Source: JAHEKD01 sp965204695
Lineage (GTDB): Bacteria; Pseudomonadota; Gammaproteobacteria; Arenicellales; JAHEKD01
NCBI GenBank assembly: GCA_965204695.1
Contig: OZ242007.1
Location: 558,001-622,000 of the forward strand
Length of the DNA: 64,000 bases
Direction of reading: 5' to 3'
A model generated the notes under the pieces. It saw only the letters and a program-made list of their open reading frames with translations, searched no databases and had not been told where the DNA came from. Shown piece by piece: positions 18,481 to 28,306 of this stretch; position 1 is the stretch's first letter, and each line of letters begins with the position of its first letter. The position numbers and the translations under genes are program-made.

Positions 18481-18572
18481 CAGATTTACTCTTAGCTTCA
18501 ATAACAAAACACCACTTGTTGAAAGCAGTGTTAGTAAAAAATCGATCCAGCCTAAAAACTTAAAGGCTGAGG
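18481..18572 (-). promoter_or_regulatory. rpsL-rpsG intercistronic region, possible S7 target
   Basis: 92 nt between rpsL and rpsG. On the minus strand it holds a CAGCCT/AGGCTG stem (18,548-18,569) followed by a run of six T, and a second weak stem (ACAC...GTGT) just before rpsG. In E. coli the equivalent spacer binds S7 for feedback. The comparison rests on position and folding potential only. Confidence 0.4.
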
Positions 18573-18947
18573 TTATTTCTTAGGACGTTTTGCCCCGTAT
18601 TTAGAGCGACCTTGCTTACGGTCTTTAACTCCTGAAGTATCTAAGGCACCACGGACGGTGTGATAACGCACACCAGGTAAGTCTTTTACACGACCACCGC
18701 GAATTAACACAACCGAGTGTTCTTGCAGATTATGTCCTTCGCCACCGATATAGCTTGTAACTTCATAACCATTAGTTAACCGGACCCTGGCGACCTTTCT
18801 CAAAGCTGAGTTAGGCTTCTTCGGTGTGGTGGTATAAACACGTGTGCAAACACCGCGTTTTTGCGGGCATGCTTCCAATGCTGGAACATTGGTCTTTTTG
18901 ACCTGTTTGCGCCTTGGCTTTCGAACTAATTGGTTAATAGTTGGCAT
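18573..18947 (-). CDS. rpsL: 30S ribosomal protein uS12
   Basis: Decoding-centre protein. The 124 residues begin MPTINQLVRKPRRKQVKKTN and include TTPKKPNSALRKVARVRLTN (about 39-58) and GGRVKDLPGVRYHTVRG (about 84-100). Both lysines linked to streptomycin resistance when mutated (PKKPNS and VKDLPG) are wild type. It is the first gene of the long str-S10-spc-alpha transcript and is preceded by a strong promoter and a hairpin leader. Confidence 0.98.
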   Translation of the reverse strand: MPTINQLVRKPRRKQVKKTNVPALEACPQKRGVCTRVYTTTPKKPNSALRKVARVRLTNGYEVTSYIGGEGHNLQEHSVVLIRGGRVKDLPGVRYHTVRGALDTSGVKDRKQGRSKYGAKRPKK

Positions 18948-18961
18948 AGTTACTTCACTTC

Positions 18962-18993
18962 AAAAAAATACCCTGCACAGTTCCTGTACAGGG
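18962..18993 (-). promoter_or_regulatory. Hairpin plus T-tract in the rpsL leader (attenuator or 5' stabiliser)
   Basis: On the minus strand, CCCTGTACAG and CTGTGCAGGG form a 10-bp stem (one G-U pair) around a GAA loop (18,971-18,993). It is followed by TATTTTTTTG, the layout of an intrinsic terminator. It begins about seven bases after the -10 box, so it should lie at the very start of the message, before the rpsL start codon. Confidence 0.65.
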
Positions 18994-19000
18994 AGCGGCG

Positions 19001-19029
19001 ATTCTAGGCAACAAGCCCGTTTTTGTCAA
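19001..19029 (-). promoter_or_regulatory. Sigma-70 promoter of the str operon
   Basis: On the minus strand: TTGACA (19,024-19,029), a 17-nt spacer, and TAGAAT (19,001-19,006). The -35 box is a perfect consensus. The bases after the -10 box, CGCCGCT, are a GC-rich discriminator of the type linked to ppGpp/DksA control in E. coli stable RNA and ribosomal protein promoters. Confidence 0.85.
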
Positions 19030-19089
19030 CCTAAATACCAGATTTTATGCGGGATTCAGGGCAAAAGCGCAGCAAAGGCTGAATTACCC

Positions 19090-19116
19090 AAAAAAGCGGC
19101 AGCCCAGAGGCTGCCG
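19090..19116 (-). terminator. Intrinsic terminator after rpoC
   Basis: On the minus strand an 8-bp GC-rich stem (CGGCAGCC with GGCTGCCG, 19,097-19,116) with a 4-nt loop is followed by GCTTTTTT. It stands 23 nt after the rpoC stop and separates the rpoBC transcript from the str promoter. Confidence 0.88.
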
Positions 19117-19138
19117 TTAGCTTAAATTAAGGCAATAA

Positions 19139-22100
19139 TTAGGCTTCAGAAGCCTCTGCTTCTACCGTTTCGACAATTTCATCTTCAGAGCTAGAAATAT
19201 CGGAAAAAGCATCTTCAAAAGCCTGCTGCGCACTGGCTTTTTTGTTTAAACGCCGCTGTTCATGATAGGCCAGACCAGTTCCAGCTGGAATCAGGCGTCC
19301 AACGATTACATTTTCCTTCAAACCACGCAAATAATCGGTTTTGCCGGTAATCGAGGCCTCAGTGAGCACTCGAGTGGTTTCCTGGAAAGAAGCGGCTGAA
19401 ATAAACGATTCTGTGGTTAATGAAGCTTTGGTAATGCCGAGAAGCATTTGGGTGTAATCAGCGGGCCTTTTACCCTGTTTAATCACCTTTTCATTTTCTT
19501 CCAACAAAATTGAGCGCTCAACTTGCTCACCAGGCAGTAAATGCGTATCGCCACCGTGGTCAACACGAACTTTACGCAACATTTGGCGAATAATGACCTC
19601 AATATGCTTATCGTTGATTTTTACACCTTGTAGACGATAAACATCCTGCACTTCATTAACAATGTAATCACATAAGTGTTCTACACCGCGTAATGTCAGA
19701 ATATCCTGTGCAACTGGCGGCCCGTCTACTAAAACTTCACCTTTATTCACGGTTTCACCCTCAAACACAGCAATTTGGCGTATTTTAGGGATTAACATTT
19801 CGTGTGTTTCACCGTCAGATTGAGTTAAAACTAGGCGAACTTTGCCTTTAAGTTCTTTACCAAACGAAACCACACCAGTAACCTCTGCCAAAATTGCAGG
19901 CTCTTTAGGCTTCCGTGCTTCAAACAGCTCGGCTACACGAGGCAAACCACCAGTAATATCACGTGTTTTTGACGATTCTTGTGGAATTCGAGCTAAAACG
20001 TCTCCCTCACCCACATTAGCACCATCTTTAACGGTAATAATCGCACCAGGTTGAAGAATATAACGCGCTGGAACATCGGTCCCAGGAATAGTCAGATCTT
20101 CACCTTTATCATCTACTAATGAAATCGTAGGTTTCACACTGGCAGCTGAACCACGGCTCTGACGGGTATCTAGCACCACATATGTACTCAAGCCTGTATA
20201 TTCATCGGTTTGTTTCTCAACGGTTACGTCCTCGACCATGTCAGAAAACTTAACTGAACCGCTTACCTCAGTAATAATTGGATGCGTATGTGGATCCCAT
20301 TCTGCGACAATTTGACCAGCAGCAACGGAGTCCCCTTCGCCTACTGAAAGCGCACACCCATAAGGCAATTTATAACGCTCTTTGTCTACACCATGGATAT
20401 CACGAACAACTAATTCGCCAGAACGGCTGATTACAACCAGCTTTTTATCCTTGCGAGTGACGAATTTAATATTGTTAAAGACAACACTACCTTCGTTTTT
20501 AACCTCTACGTTGCTAACCGCAGCAGAACCAGTTGCAGCACCACCGATATGGAAAGTACGCATGGTTAACTGTGTGCCGGGCTCACCGATACTTTGTGCG
20601 GCGATAACTCCAACTGCCTCGCCCTTATTGACTTGGTGGCCACGACCTAAATCACGACCATAGCACTTAGTACAAATGCCATAACGGGTTTCACAGGTTA
20701 CCGGTGATCTAACCAATACTTCATTGATATTGTGATCTTCGATCAAAGCCACAAGTGCCTCATCAAGCAAGGTATCATTTTCGACCAATACTTCCTCAGT
20801 AACAGGGTCAACAACATCACCAATCACCACACGACCCAAGATACGATCACCTAAAGGAATCACAACGTCACCGCCTTGTACTAGAGCTTCACGCTTGATA
20901 CCGCGACTAGTACCACAATCTTCTTCGGTAACCACCTGATCCTGACAAACGTCAACCAGACGACGGGTTAGATAACCTGAGTTTGCCGTTTTTAATGCCG
21001 TATCAGCCAAACCTTTACGTGCACCGTGGGTTGAAATGAAGTATTGCAATACATTCAGCCCTTCACGGAAGTTCGCTGTAATTGGTGTTTCAATGATCGA
21101 ACCGTCTGGTTTAGCCATTAATCCACGCATTCCAGCAAGCTGCCTGATTTGTGCATGTGAACCACGAGCACCTGAATCGGCCATCATGTAAATAGAGTTG
21201 AATGAATCCTGAGTCACGGTCTTGCCATCAGCATCCACAGCTTCATCTACACCCAACTTGTCCATCATAGCATTAGCAACGCGGTCACTTGTACGAGTCC
21301 AGATGTCGACAACCTTGTTGTAACGCTCACCGTCGGTTAGCAAGCCTGAGGAATATTGGTTCTGGATACTTTTGACTTCATTTTCAGCCGTATTCAAAAT
21401 TTCATCCTTCTCGACAGGAATGACCATGTCGTCAACACCGATAGACATACCTGCCTTGGCCGCCATTGAGAATCCGGTGTACATTAACTTATCCGCGAAA
21501 ATAACCGTATCCTTGAGGCTAACATCGCGATAACAAATGTTGATGACTTCAGAAATTGCTTTTTTCTTTAATACACGGTTAAGATGTTTAAAAGCCATTC
21601 CGGCTGGTAACAATTCTGACAATAAAGCACGACCAGTAGTAGTATCATAAACTTTATAAGAATCGACGAATTCACCATCTTCATTGGCTAATTGCTCACG
21701 AATTCGCACTTTAATCTCAGCGTGAATGCTCAGATTATGGTTTTCATAAGCACGTCGCACGTCACTTACATCGGAGAACCAACGACCCTCACCATGAGCA
21801 CCAACACTATGTCTAGTCATGTAATAAAGACCTAAGACGATATCTTGCGATGGCACAATAATCGGCTCACCATTGGCTGGTGAAAGAATATTGTTGGTCG
21901 ACATCATTAATGAGCGTGCTTCCAGCTGTGCTTCAATTGACAAAGGCACATGTACGGCCATCTGGTCGCCGTCGAAGTCAGCGTTGTATGGCGTGCATAC
22001 CAATGGATGCAATTGAATCGCTTTACCTTCAATTAGCAGCGGCTCAAACGCTTGGATACCCAATCTATGCAGAGTTGGAGCCCGGTTTAACAACACTGGG

Positions 22101-23356
22101 TGTTCACGAATCACTTCTTCAAGAATATCCCAGACTTCGGGGGTTTCCTGCTCAACTAAACGCTTAGCTTGTTTAATTGTCGTCGCCAAACCCTGGTATT
22201 GCAGTTTGCTGAATATGAACGGTTTGAATAATTCCAACGCCATTTTCTTGGGCAAACCACATTGATGCAGTTTCAAAGTCGGGCCTACTACGATTACAGA
22301 ACGACCTGAATAGTCAACACGCTTACCTAACAGATTTTGTCGGAAGCGACCTTGTTTACCCTTAATCATGTCGGCCAGCGATTTCAACTGACGTTTATTA
22401 GCTCCGGTCACAGCTTTTCCACGGCGACCATTGTCTAATAACGCATCAACCGACTCCTGTAACATACGTTTTTCGTTACGTACGATAATGTCCGGCGCAT
22501 TCAATTCAAGCAAACGCTTAAGACGGTTATTTCGGTTAATAACGCGTCGATATAAATCGTTTAAGTCAGAGGTCGCGAATCGACCACCATCTAATGGTAC
22601 CAATGGGCGTAAGTCCGGTGGCAATACCGGCAACACTTCCATGATTAGCCATTCAGGTTTATTTCCTGATGTGAGGAAAGCTTCGATAACTTTTAATCGT
22701 TTGCTTAATTTTTTAATTTTGGTTTCAGAGCGTGTAGCCGCTAAATCATCACGTAATTTAATGGCTTCTTGCTCACAATCTAACGAACGAAGTAGATCAC
22801 GCACCGCTTCGGCACCCATACGGGCTTCGAACTCATCACCATAAAGTTCGATAGCATCCAGGTAAGCTTCTTCTGTCAAAAGAGAACAACGCTCTAATGA
22901 AGTCATACCTGGATCGACGACCACATAGGCCTCGAAGTAAAGTACACGCTCAATCTCACGCACAGTCATATCAAGCAATAAACCTAAACGTGATGGCAAA
23001 GATTTCAAAAACCAGATGTGTGCAATAGGACATGCGAGCTCAATATGCCCCATACGTTCACGGCGAACTTTAGTCTGAGTAACTTCCACGCCGCATTTCT
23101 CGCAGATAACACCACGATGCTTAAGGCGCTTGTATTTACCGCACAAGCACTCATAGTCACTGATCGGACCGAACAACTTCGCGCAGAACAAACCGTCACG
23201 CTCTGGCTTAAAAGTACGATAGTTAATGGTTTCAGGTTTTTTAACCTCACCATAAGACCAGGAGCGTATTTTTTCCGGTGATGCAACACTAATACGGATT
23301 GCATCAAAATCTTCTTCTTTACCTGGTTGTTTGAATAATCTAAATAGATCTTTCAT
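19139..23356 (-). CDS. rpoC: RNA polymerase beta' subunit
   Basis: Largest catalytic subunit of RNA polymerase. The 1405 residues show the N-terminal zinc site with CLCGKYKRLKHRGVICEKCG (about 70-89), the catalytic Mg-binding NADFDGDQMAVHVP (three Asp, about 458-471), the bridge helix region and the second zinc site with CETRYGICTKCYGRDLGRG near 890. It follows rpoB by 54 nt and is closed by a strong terminator. Length is typical of Gammaproteobacteria. Confidence 0.99.
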   Translation of the reverse strand: MKDLFRLFKQPGKEEDFDAIRISVASPEKIRSWSYGEVKKPETINYRTFKPERDGLFCAKLFGPISDYECLCGKYKRLKHRGVICEKCGVEVTQTKVRRERMGHIELACPIAHIWFLKSLPSRLGLLLDMTVREIERVLYFEAYVVVDPGMTSLERCSLLTEEAYLDAIELYGDEFEARMGAEAVRDLLRSLDCEQEAIKLRDDLAATRSETKIKKLSKRLKVIEAFLTSGNKPEWLIMEVLPVLPPDLRPLVPLDGGRFATSDLNDLYRRVINRNNRLKRLLELNAPDIIVRNEKRMLQESVDALLDNGRRGKAVTGANKRQLKSLADMIKGKQGRFRQNLLGKRVDYSGRSVIVVGPTLKLHQCGLPKKMALELFKPFIFSKLQYQGLATTIKQAKRLVEQETPEVWDILEEVIREHPVLLNRAPTLHRLGIQAFEPLLIEGKAIQLHPLVCTPYNADFDGDQMAVHVPLSIEAQLEARSLMMSTNNILSPANGEPIIVPSQDIVLGLYYMTRHSVGAHGEGRWFSDVSDVRRAYENHNLSIHAEIKVRIREQLANEDGEFVDSYKVYDTTTGRALLSELLPAGMAFKHLNRVLKKKAISEVINICYRDVSLKDTVIFADKLMYTGFSMAAKAGMSIGVDDMVIPVEKDEILNTAENEVKSIQNQYSSGLLTDGERYNKVVDIWTRTSDRVANAMMDKLGVDEAVDADGKTVTQDSFNSIYMMADSGARGSHAQIRQLAGMRGLMAKPDGSIIETPITANFREGLNVLQYFISTHGARKGLADTALKTANSGYLTRRLVDVCQDQVVTEEDCGTSRGIKREALVQGGDVVIPLGDRILGRVVIGDVVDPVTEEVLVENDTLLDEALVALIEDHNINEVLVRSPVTCETRYGICTKCYGRDLGRGHQVNKGEAVGVIAAQSIGEPGTQLTMRTFHIGGAATGSAAVSNVEVKNEGSVVFNNIKFVTRKDKKLVVISRSGELVVRDIHGVDKERYKLPYGCALSVGEGDSVAAGQIVAEWDPHTHPIITEVSGSVKFSDMVEDVTVEKQTDEYTGLSTYVVLDTRQSRGSAASVKPTISLVDDKGEDLTIPGTDVPARYILQPGAIITVKDGANVGEGDVLARIPQESSKTRDITGGLPRVAELFEARKPKEPAILAEVTGVVSFGKELKGKVRLVLTQSDGETHEMLIPKIRQIAVFEGETVNKGEVLVDGPPVAQDILTLRGVEHLCDYIVNEVQDVYRLQGVKINDKHIEVIIRQMLRKVRVDHGGDTHLLPGEQVERSILLEENEKVIKQGKRPADYTQMLLGITKASLTTESFISAASFQETTRVLTEASITGKTDYLRGLKENVIVGRLIPAGTGLAYHEQRRLNKKASAQQAFEDAFSDISSSEDEIVETVEAEASEA

Positions 23357-23410
23357 TTTAATTCCTCGATAGTTTATCGATTAAATATATTGCCCTAACT
23401 TAAGAAAACC

Positions 23411-26400
23411 TTAGTCGTCCAATTCGAACTCAACATTTAAGCCAAGTGATCGAATCTCTTTGGTTAATACGTTGAACGACTCAGGCATACCTGCATTCAT
23501 GCGGTTATCACCTTTAACGATGTTCTCGTAGACTTTTGTTCGACCAGTGACATCGTCAGATTTAACCGTTAACATTTCCTGCAGGGTATAAGCTGCGCCA
23601 TAGGCTTCTAATGCCCAAACCTCCATTTCACCGAAACGTTGGCCGCCAAATTGAGCTTTACCGCCTAAAGGCTGTTGCGTAATCAAACTATATGGGCCAG
23701 TTGAACGGGCATGCATTTTGTCATCCACCAAGTGATTGAGCTTCAAAATGTACATATAGCCAACCGTGACTTGACGATCAAACTGCTCACCGGTACGTCC
23801 GTCAAACAAAGTAGTCTGTCCGCTTTGTGGTAATCCAGCCAGTTTCAACAAATCTTTAACTTCACTTTCCAAAGCACCATCGAAAACCGGCGTTGCCATC
23901 GGCACACCGCCAACAAGATTTTTTGACAATTCAATAATCTCATCATCAGACAATGAATCCAGTTGTTCAGCTTTTCCGCTTTTATTGTAGATCTTGTCCA
24001 AATATTTTCTTAAATCAGCAACTTTGGCCTGCTTTTCTAACATTTGATCGATTTGTCGACCTAGATGTTTAGCTGCCCAGCCAAGGTGAGTTTCTAAAAC
24101 CTGACCGACGTTCATACGTGAAGGTACGCCTAATGGATTAAGAACGATATCCACAGTTGTACCGTCTTCCATGTATGGCATATCTTCCACAGGAACGATT
24201 CTGGAAATAACACCTTTATTACCATGACGCCCTGCCATTTTATCGCCGGGTTGTAGACGACGTTTAACCGCTACAAACACCTTAACCATTTTCAACACAC
24301 CTGGGGCCAAATCATCACCGGCAAAAATTTTGTGGCGTTTCTCTTCGAATAAATCGTCAAAATATTTTTTCTGGCGAGCTAACTGTTCACGAATATTTTC
24401 GACCTCATCATTAACCTCAGCGTTTTTCAGGCGTATTTGGAACCATTCATCACGAGTTAACTCAGTCAAATAGGCTTTGGTTATTTTTTCACCTGATTTA
24501 AGGCCCTTGGGACCGCCTTCAGCCTGTTTATTTAATAAGGCTTTTTCAATGCGGTCATAAACATCGGATTCAACAATACGATATTGATCATCCAAATCTT
24601 TACGCACCTTGGCCAAATCAGACTCATCGATATCTCGTGCACGTGCATCTTTTTCAATGCCCTCACGCGTGAATACCTGTACATCAATAACCGTTCCTGA
24701 CATTCCGGAAGGCATGCGCAGTGAGGTGTCTTTTACATCTGAAGCCTTTTCACCAAAGATTGCACGTAAAAGCTTTTCTTCAGGAGTAAGCTGAGTTTCA
24801 CCTTTAGGCGTCACTTTACCAACCAATATATCTCCCGGAAGAACTTCTGCACCAACATACACAATACCGGATTCATCCAGTTTAGATAGCGCCGATTCAC
24901 TGACATTCGGAATATCACGCGTTACTTCCTCGCTACCTAACTTAGTATCACGAGTCACACATGATAATTCCTCAATGTGAATCGAAGTATAAATGTCTTC
25001 CTTAACCAGACGTTCTGAAATAAGAATGGAATCTTCGAAGTTGTAACCATTCCAGGGCATGAAAGCAACTAACACGTTGCGGCCCAACGCTAATTCGCCC
25101 ATATCTGTAGATGGGCCATCTGCTAACACATCGCCACGTGCGATTGCATCACCCACCTTGACTAGTGGTCGTTGGTTAATAGTAGTATTCTGATTCGAAC
25201 GGGTATATTTAACCAAGTTATAAATATCTACACCTGGCTCGTTGACACTGGTTTCATCGTCATTGACACGAACAACGATACGACCGGCATCAACCAAGTC
25301 AACTACGCCGCCACGCTTAGCAATTACAGCCACACCAGAATCGCGAGCAACTGTACGCTCAATACCGGTACCTACAAGTGGTTTTTCACTCTTAACGGTT
25401 GGCACTGCTTGGCGCTGCATATTTGATCCCATCAAAGCACGGTTAGCATCATCGTGCTCAAGGAATGGAATTAATGATGCAGCAACGGATACGATTTGTG
25501 ATGGCCCTACATCGATGAAATCCACTTGATCTGGAGTAGATAAAGTAAATTCATTTTTATAACGGCAAGAAACCAGCTCGTCTGTTAATTTCCCGGCATC
25601 GTTGTGAGTCGCATTTGCCTGAGCAATGACATATTTACCTTCTTCGATTGCTGATAAATACTCAATATCTTCAGTAATAACTCCTTTTACAACTTTACGA
25701 TATGGGGTTTCCAGAAAACCATATTCGTTAGTTCGTGCATAAACCGCCATCGAGTTAATCAAACCGATGTTTGGACCCTCAGGCGTTTCAATCGGACAAA
25801 CTCGACCATAATGAGTTGGATGTACATCTCGCACTTCAAAACCGGCCCGTTCACGCGTCAAACCACCAGGGCCTAAAGCTGAAACACGGCGTTTATGTGT
25901 AACTTCCGACAAAGGGTTGGTTTGATCCATAAATTGCGAAAGTTGACTGGAACCAAAAAATTCTTTAACAACTGCCGATACAGGTTTTGCGTTAATCAAA
26001 TCCTGTGGTGTCAAATTGTCTGTTTCAGCCATATTCAAACGTTCACGAACCGCACGCTCAACACGAACCAAACCAACACGAAATTGATTTTCAACCAATT
26101 CACCCACTGAGCGAACACGTCGATTACCCAGGTTATCGATGTCATCAATATCACCTTGACCATTTTTCAGACCAATTAGAATTTTCATCACATCAACGAT
26201 ATCTTGCTTGCTTAATGTGCCTGGACCTTCGTCATTATCACGGCCCAAACGTCGATTTAGCTTCATTCGACCTACTGCCGACAAGTCATAACGCTCAAGA
26301 TTAAAAAACAGATTGGTAAATAATGCTTGCGCAGCTTCTTTCGTAGGAGGCTCACCTGGACGCATCATACGATAGATTTCAATCTGTGCCTCAAGTTCAC

Positions 26401-27496
26401 TATCAGTGGTATCAATCCTTAAGGTTTCAGAAATATAAGGGCCACGATCTAGATCATTGATATAAATAGTCTCAAGTTTAGTAATACCCAGTTCCAGTAA
26501 CTGTTCATACAGTTCCTGTGTAATTACCGTATTGGCATCGGCAATCACTTCTCCTGTTTCTTCATCAACAATATTATGTGCCAGCGTTCGACCTAGGAAG
26601 TAGTCAACCGGTACCGATACTGTTTTGAGTTTAGCGCTTTCCATTTCACGAATATGGCGAGCGGTTATACGTCGACCTGCTTCGACGATAACGGTTTTTC
26701 CATCTGTTAGTTCAAATGAAAGCTCTTCACCGCGCAAACGTGATGGAATGAATTCCATTTCCACACTGTCATCTTTGAGAGTAAATGTATCGTTTTCGAA
26801 GAATAAGGCCAGAATTTCTTCAGTATTAAACCCTAATGCACGTAACAAAATTGTTGCAGGCAATTTGCGGCGACGATCTATACGAATATAAAGTAAATCT
26901 TTTGGATCAAATTCATAATCCAACCAAGAGCCACGGTAAGGAATAACCCTGGCAGAGAATAACAACTTACCTGAAGCATGGGTTTTACCACGATCATGAT
27001 CAAACAATACACCTGGTGAGCGATGTAGTTGTGAAACAATAACGCGTTCAGTACCGTTAATCACAAACGTACCATTGTCTGTCATTAAAGGCATTTCACC
27101 CATGTAGACTTCTTGCTCTTTAATGTCTTTAATTTTACGATTGGTAGGTGTACTGGCTTCTTTATCAAATATAACCAATCGTAGAACGACTTTTAAAGGA
27201 GCGGTATACACCAACCCTTTTTGTTGACACTCACGAACATCGAAAGGCGGATTCTCGAGCCTATAGCTAACAAATTCCAACATTGAGCTACTGTTGTGTG
27301 CTTCAATAGGAAAAATTGATTTAAATGCAGCTTGCAAACCTCGATCGACACGTTGTTCTGCCAGCACTTCAGCCTGCAAATATTTACGATACGACTCAAG
27401 TTGAGTTTCAAGCAAGTATGGAATTTCCATTACCGGCTTTTTGCGTTTACTAAAGCTCTTACGAATTCGCTTTTTTTCCGTAAATGTATAAGTCAT
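23411..27496 (-). CDS. rpoB: RNA polymerase beta subunit
   Basis: Catalytic subunit with the rifampicin pocket. The 1361 residues include GSSQLSQFMDQTNPLSEVTH (cluster I), with the Asp, His and Ser hot spots of rifampicin resistance in the sensitive state, followed by KRRVSALGPGGLTRERAGF and PIETPEGPNIGLI. The C-terminus keeps the KPGDKMAGRHGNKG-type motif (here QPGDKMAGRHGNKGVIS). Unusually, about 400 nt separate it from rplL, most of it a MITE-like element. Confidence 0.99.
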   Translation of the reverse strand: MTYTFTEKKRIRKSFSKRKKPVMEIPYLLETQLESYRKYLQAEVLAEQRVDRGLQAAFKSIFPIEAHNSSSMLEFVSYRLENPPFDVRECQQKGLVYTAPLKVVLRLVIFDKEASTPTNRKIKDIKEQEVYMGEMPLMTDNGTFVINGTERVIVSQLHRSPGVLFDHDRGKTHASGKLLFSARVIPYRGSWLDYEFDPKDLLYIRIDRRRKLPATILLRALGFNTEEILALFFENDTFTLKDDSVEMEFIPSRLRGEELSFELTDGKTVIVEAGRRITARHIREMESAKLKTVSVPVDYFLGRTLAHNIVDEETGEVIADANTVITQELYEQLLELGITKLETIYINDLDRGPYISETLRIDTTDSELEAQIEIYRMMRPGEPPTKEAAQALFTNLFFNLERYDLSAVGRMKLNRRLGRDNDEGPGTLSKQDIVDVMKILIGLKNGQGDIDDIDNLGNRRVRSVGELVENQFRVGLVRVERAVRERLNMAETDNLTPQDLINAKPVSAVVKEFFGSSQLSQFMDQTNPLSEVTHKRRVSALGPGGLTRERAGFEVRDVHPTHYGRVCPIETPEGPNIGLINSMAVYARTNEYGFLETPYRKVVKGVITEDIEYLSAIEEGKYVIAQANATHNDAGKLTDELVSCRYKNEFTLSTPDQVDFIDVGPSQIVSVAASLIPFLEHDDANRALMGSNMQRQAVPTVKSEKPLVGTGIERTVARDSGVAVIAKRGGVVDLVDAGRIVVRVNDDETSVNEPGVDIYNLVKYTRSNQNTTINQRPLVKVGDAIARGDVLADGPSTDMGELALGRNVLVAFMPWNGYNFEDSILISERLVKEDIYTSIHIEELSCVTRDTKLGSEEVTRDIPNVSESALSKLDESGIVYVGAEVLPGDILVGKVTPKGETQLTPEEKLLRAIFGEKASDVKDTSLRMPSGMSGTVIDVQVFTREGIEKDARARDIDESDLAKVRKDLDDQYRIVESDVYDRIEKALLNKQAEGGPKGLKSGEKITKAYLTELTRDEWFQIRLKNAEVNDEVENIREQLARQKKYFDDLFEEKRHKIFAGDDLAPGVLKMVKVFVAVKRRLQPGDKMAGRHGNKGVISRIVPVEDMPYMEDGTTVDIVLNPLGVPSRMNVGQVLETHLGWAAKHLGRQIDQMLEKQAKVADLRKYLDKIYNKSGKAEQLDSLSDDEIIELSKNLVGGVPMATPVFDGALESEVKDLLKLAGLPQSGQTTLFDGRTGEQFDRQVTVGYMYILKLNHLVDDKMHARSTGPYSLITQQPLGGKAQFGGQRFGEMEVWALEAYGAAYTLQEMLTVKSDDVTGRTKVYENIVKGDNRMNAGMPESFNVLTKEIRSLGLNVEFELDD

Positions 27497-27539
27497 AAAG
27501 ACACCCTGGGGTTTACCCTTTAGTCCAGATTAAATTTGA

Positions 27540-27812
27540 GGAACCTTTGATTAAGTCCATAATGGCACAGACGCCGTGCATTGAGTGTTAGATGCAAGGC
27601 GCGTTGCGCCATTAAGGGTTGTTCCCTTGATCAGCAATGCAACACCGTAGATGATACTCAATGCCGCGTCCCGATTGGGTTTGCCACAAATGGCGTGCTC
27701 GCAGCGTTGCAGCACTCGTTGTATAGCTACGACATGCAACCTTCGTGCTGCGCCTTGCGATCCCATCCATTTGCAAAAAACTGTGCTCATTAGCGACTTA
27801 TTCAGAAGTTCC
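27540..27812 (-). mobile_element. MITE-like element between rplL and rpoB
   Basis: A 273-bp segment with imperfect terminal inverted repeats: GGAACCTTTGATTAAGTC at 27,540-27,557 and, read on the other strand, GGAACTTCTGAATAAGTC ending at 27,812 (15 of 18 match). It is flanked on both sides by the 4-bp repeat TTGA (27,536-27,539 and 27,813-27,816). Subterminal blocks (GCACAG and GCAAGGCGC) are also partly mirrored. It encodes no transposase; short reading frames inside it on both strands have no recognisable product. This fits a non-autonomous derivative of an IS, probably IS5-like, but the family is a guess. Confidence 0.72.
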
Positions 27813-27898
27813 TTGAATACAAATACACAGCAGCAACCGACCCTCTTGGCCGGTTGCCAATGTGAATATTTGTCTAGTTTTGAACAGTTTAAAACTAA

Positions 27899-28282
27899 TT
27901 ACTTAAGCTCAGCGCTAGCGCCTGCTTCTTCAAGTCGCTTCTTGATATCTTCAGCTTCGTCTTTTGAAGCAGATTCTTTAATAGTAGTTGGTGCTGATTC
28001 GACCATGTCTTTAGCTTCTTTTAAGCCTAAGCCTGTGATCGCACGAACGACTTTAATGACGTTAACTTTCTTCTCACCGAATGATGAAAGCACAACATCA
28101 AACTCATCTTTTTCTTCAGCAGCACCGGCATCAGCGTCGCCTCCAGCAGGAGCTGCAACTGCGACAGCAGCTGCCTGAGCCGTTACACCAAATTTTTCTT
28201 CCATCATGGTAATCAGCTCGGCGATATCCAGAACCGATTTTTCCGCGATTTCATTCAACAATTCTTCATTACTTAAAGCCAT
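27899..28282 (-). CDS. rplL: 50S ribosomal protein bL12 (L7/L12)
   Basis: Stalk protein that recruits and stimulates translation GTPases; present in several copies per ribosome through uL10. The 127 residues consist of an N-terminal dimerisation part (1-30), an Ala/Gly-rich hinge (about 36-56, AAVAVAAPAGGDADAGAAEE) and the globular C-terminal domain with EKKVNVIKVVRAITGLGLKE. It is 24 nt after rplJ. Confidence 0.98.
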   Translation of the reverse strand: MALSNEELLNEIAEKSVLDIAELITMMEEKFGVTAQAAAVAVAAPAGGDADAGAAEEKDEFDVVLSSFGEKKVNVIKVVRAITGLGLKEAKDMVESAPTTIKESASKDEAEDIKKRLEEAGASAELK

Positions 28283-28306
28283 GATTAATTCTCCAAAATA
28301 AAATAA

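Noticed and set aside
18640..18830. Possible streptomycin-resistance change in rpsL
   Set aside because: Both critical lysines (PKKPNS and VKDLPG) are present.
25850..25980. Possible rifampicin-resistance change in rpoB cluster I
   Set aside because: The segment GSSQLSQFMDQTNPLSEVTH and the following KRRVSALGPGG keep the residues of the sensitive form.
27551..27793. Overlapping reading frames of 70-79 codons on both strands inside the rplL-rpoB spacer
   Set aside because: They lie within the MITE-like element, follow its symmetry, and show no recognisable protein features or ribosome binding sites.
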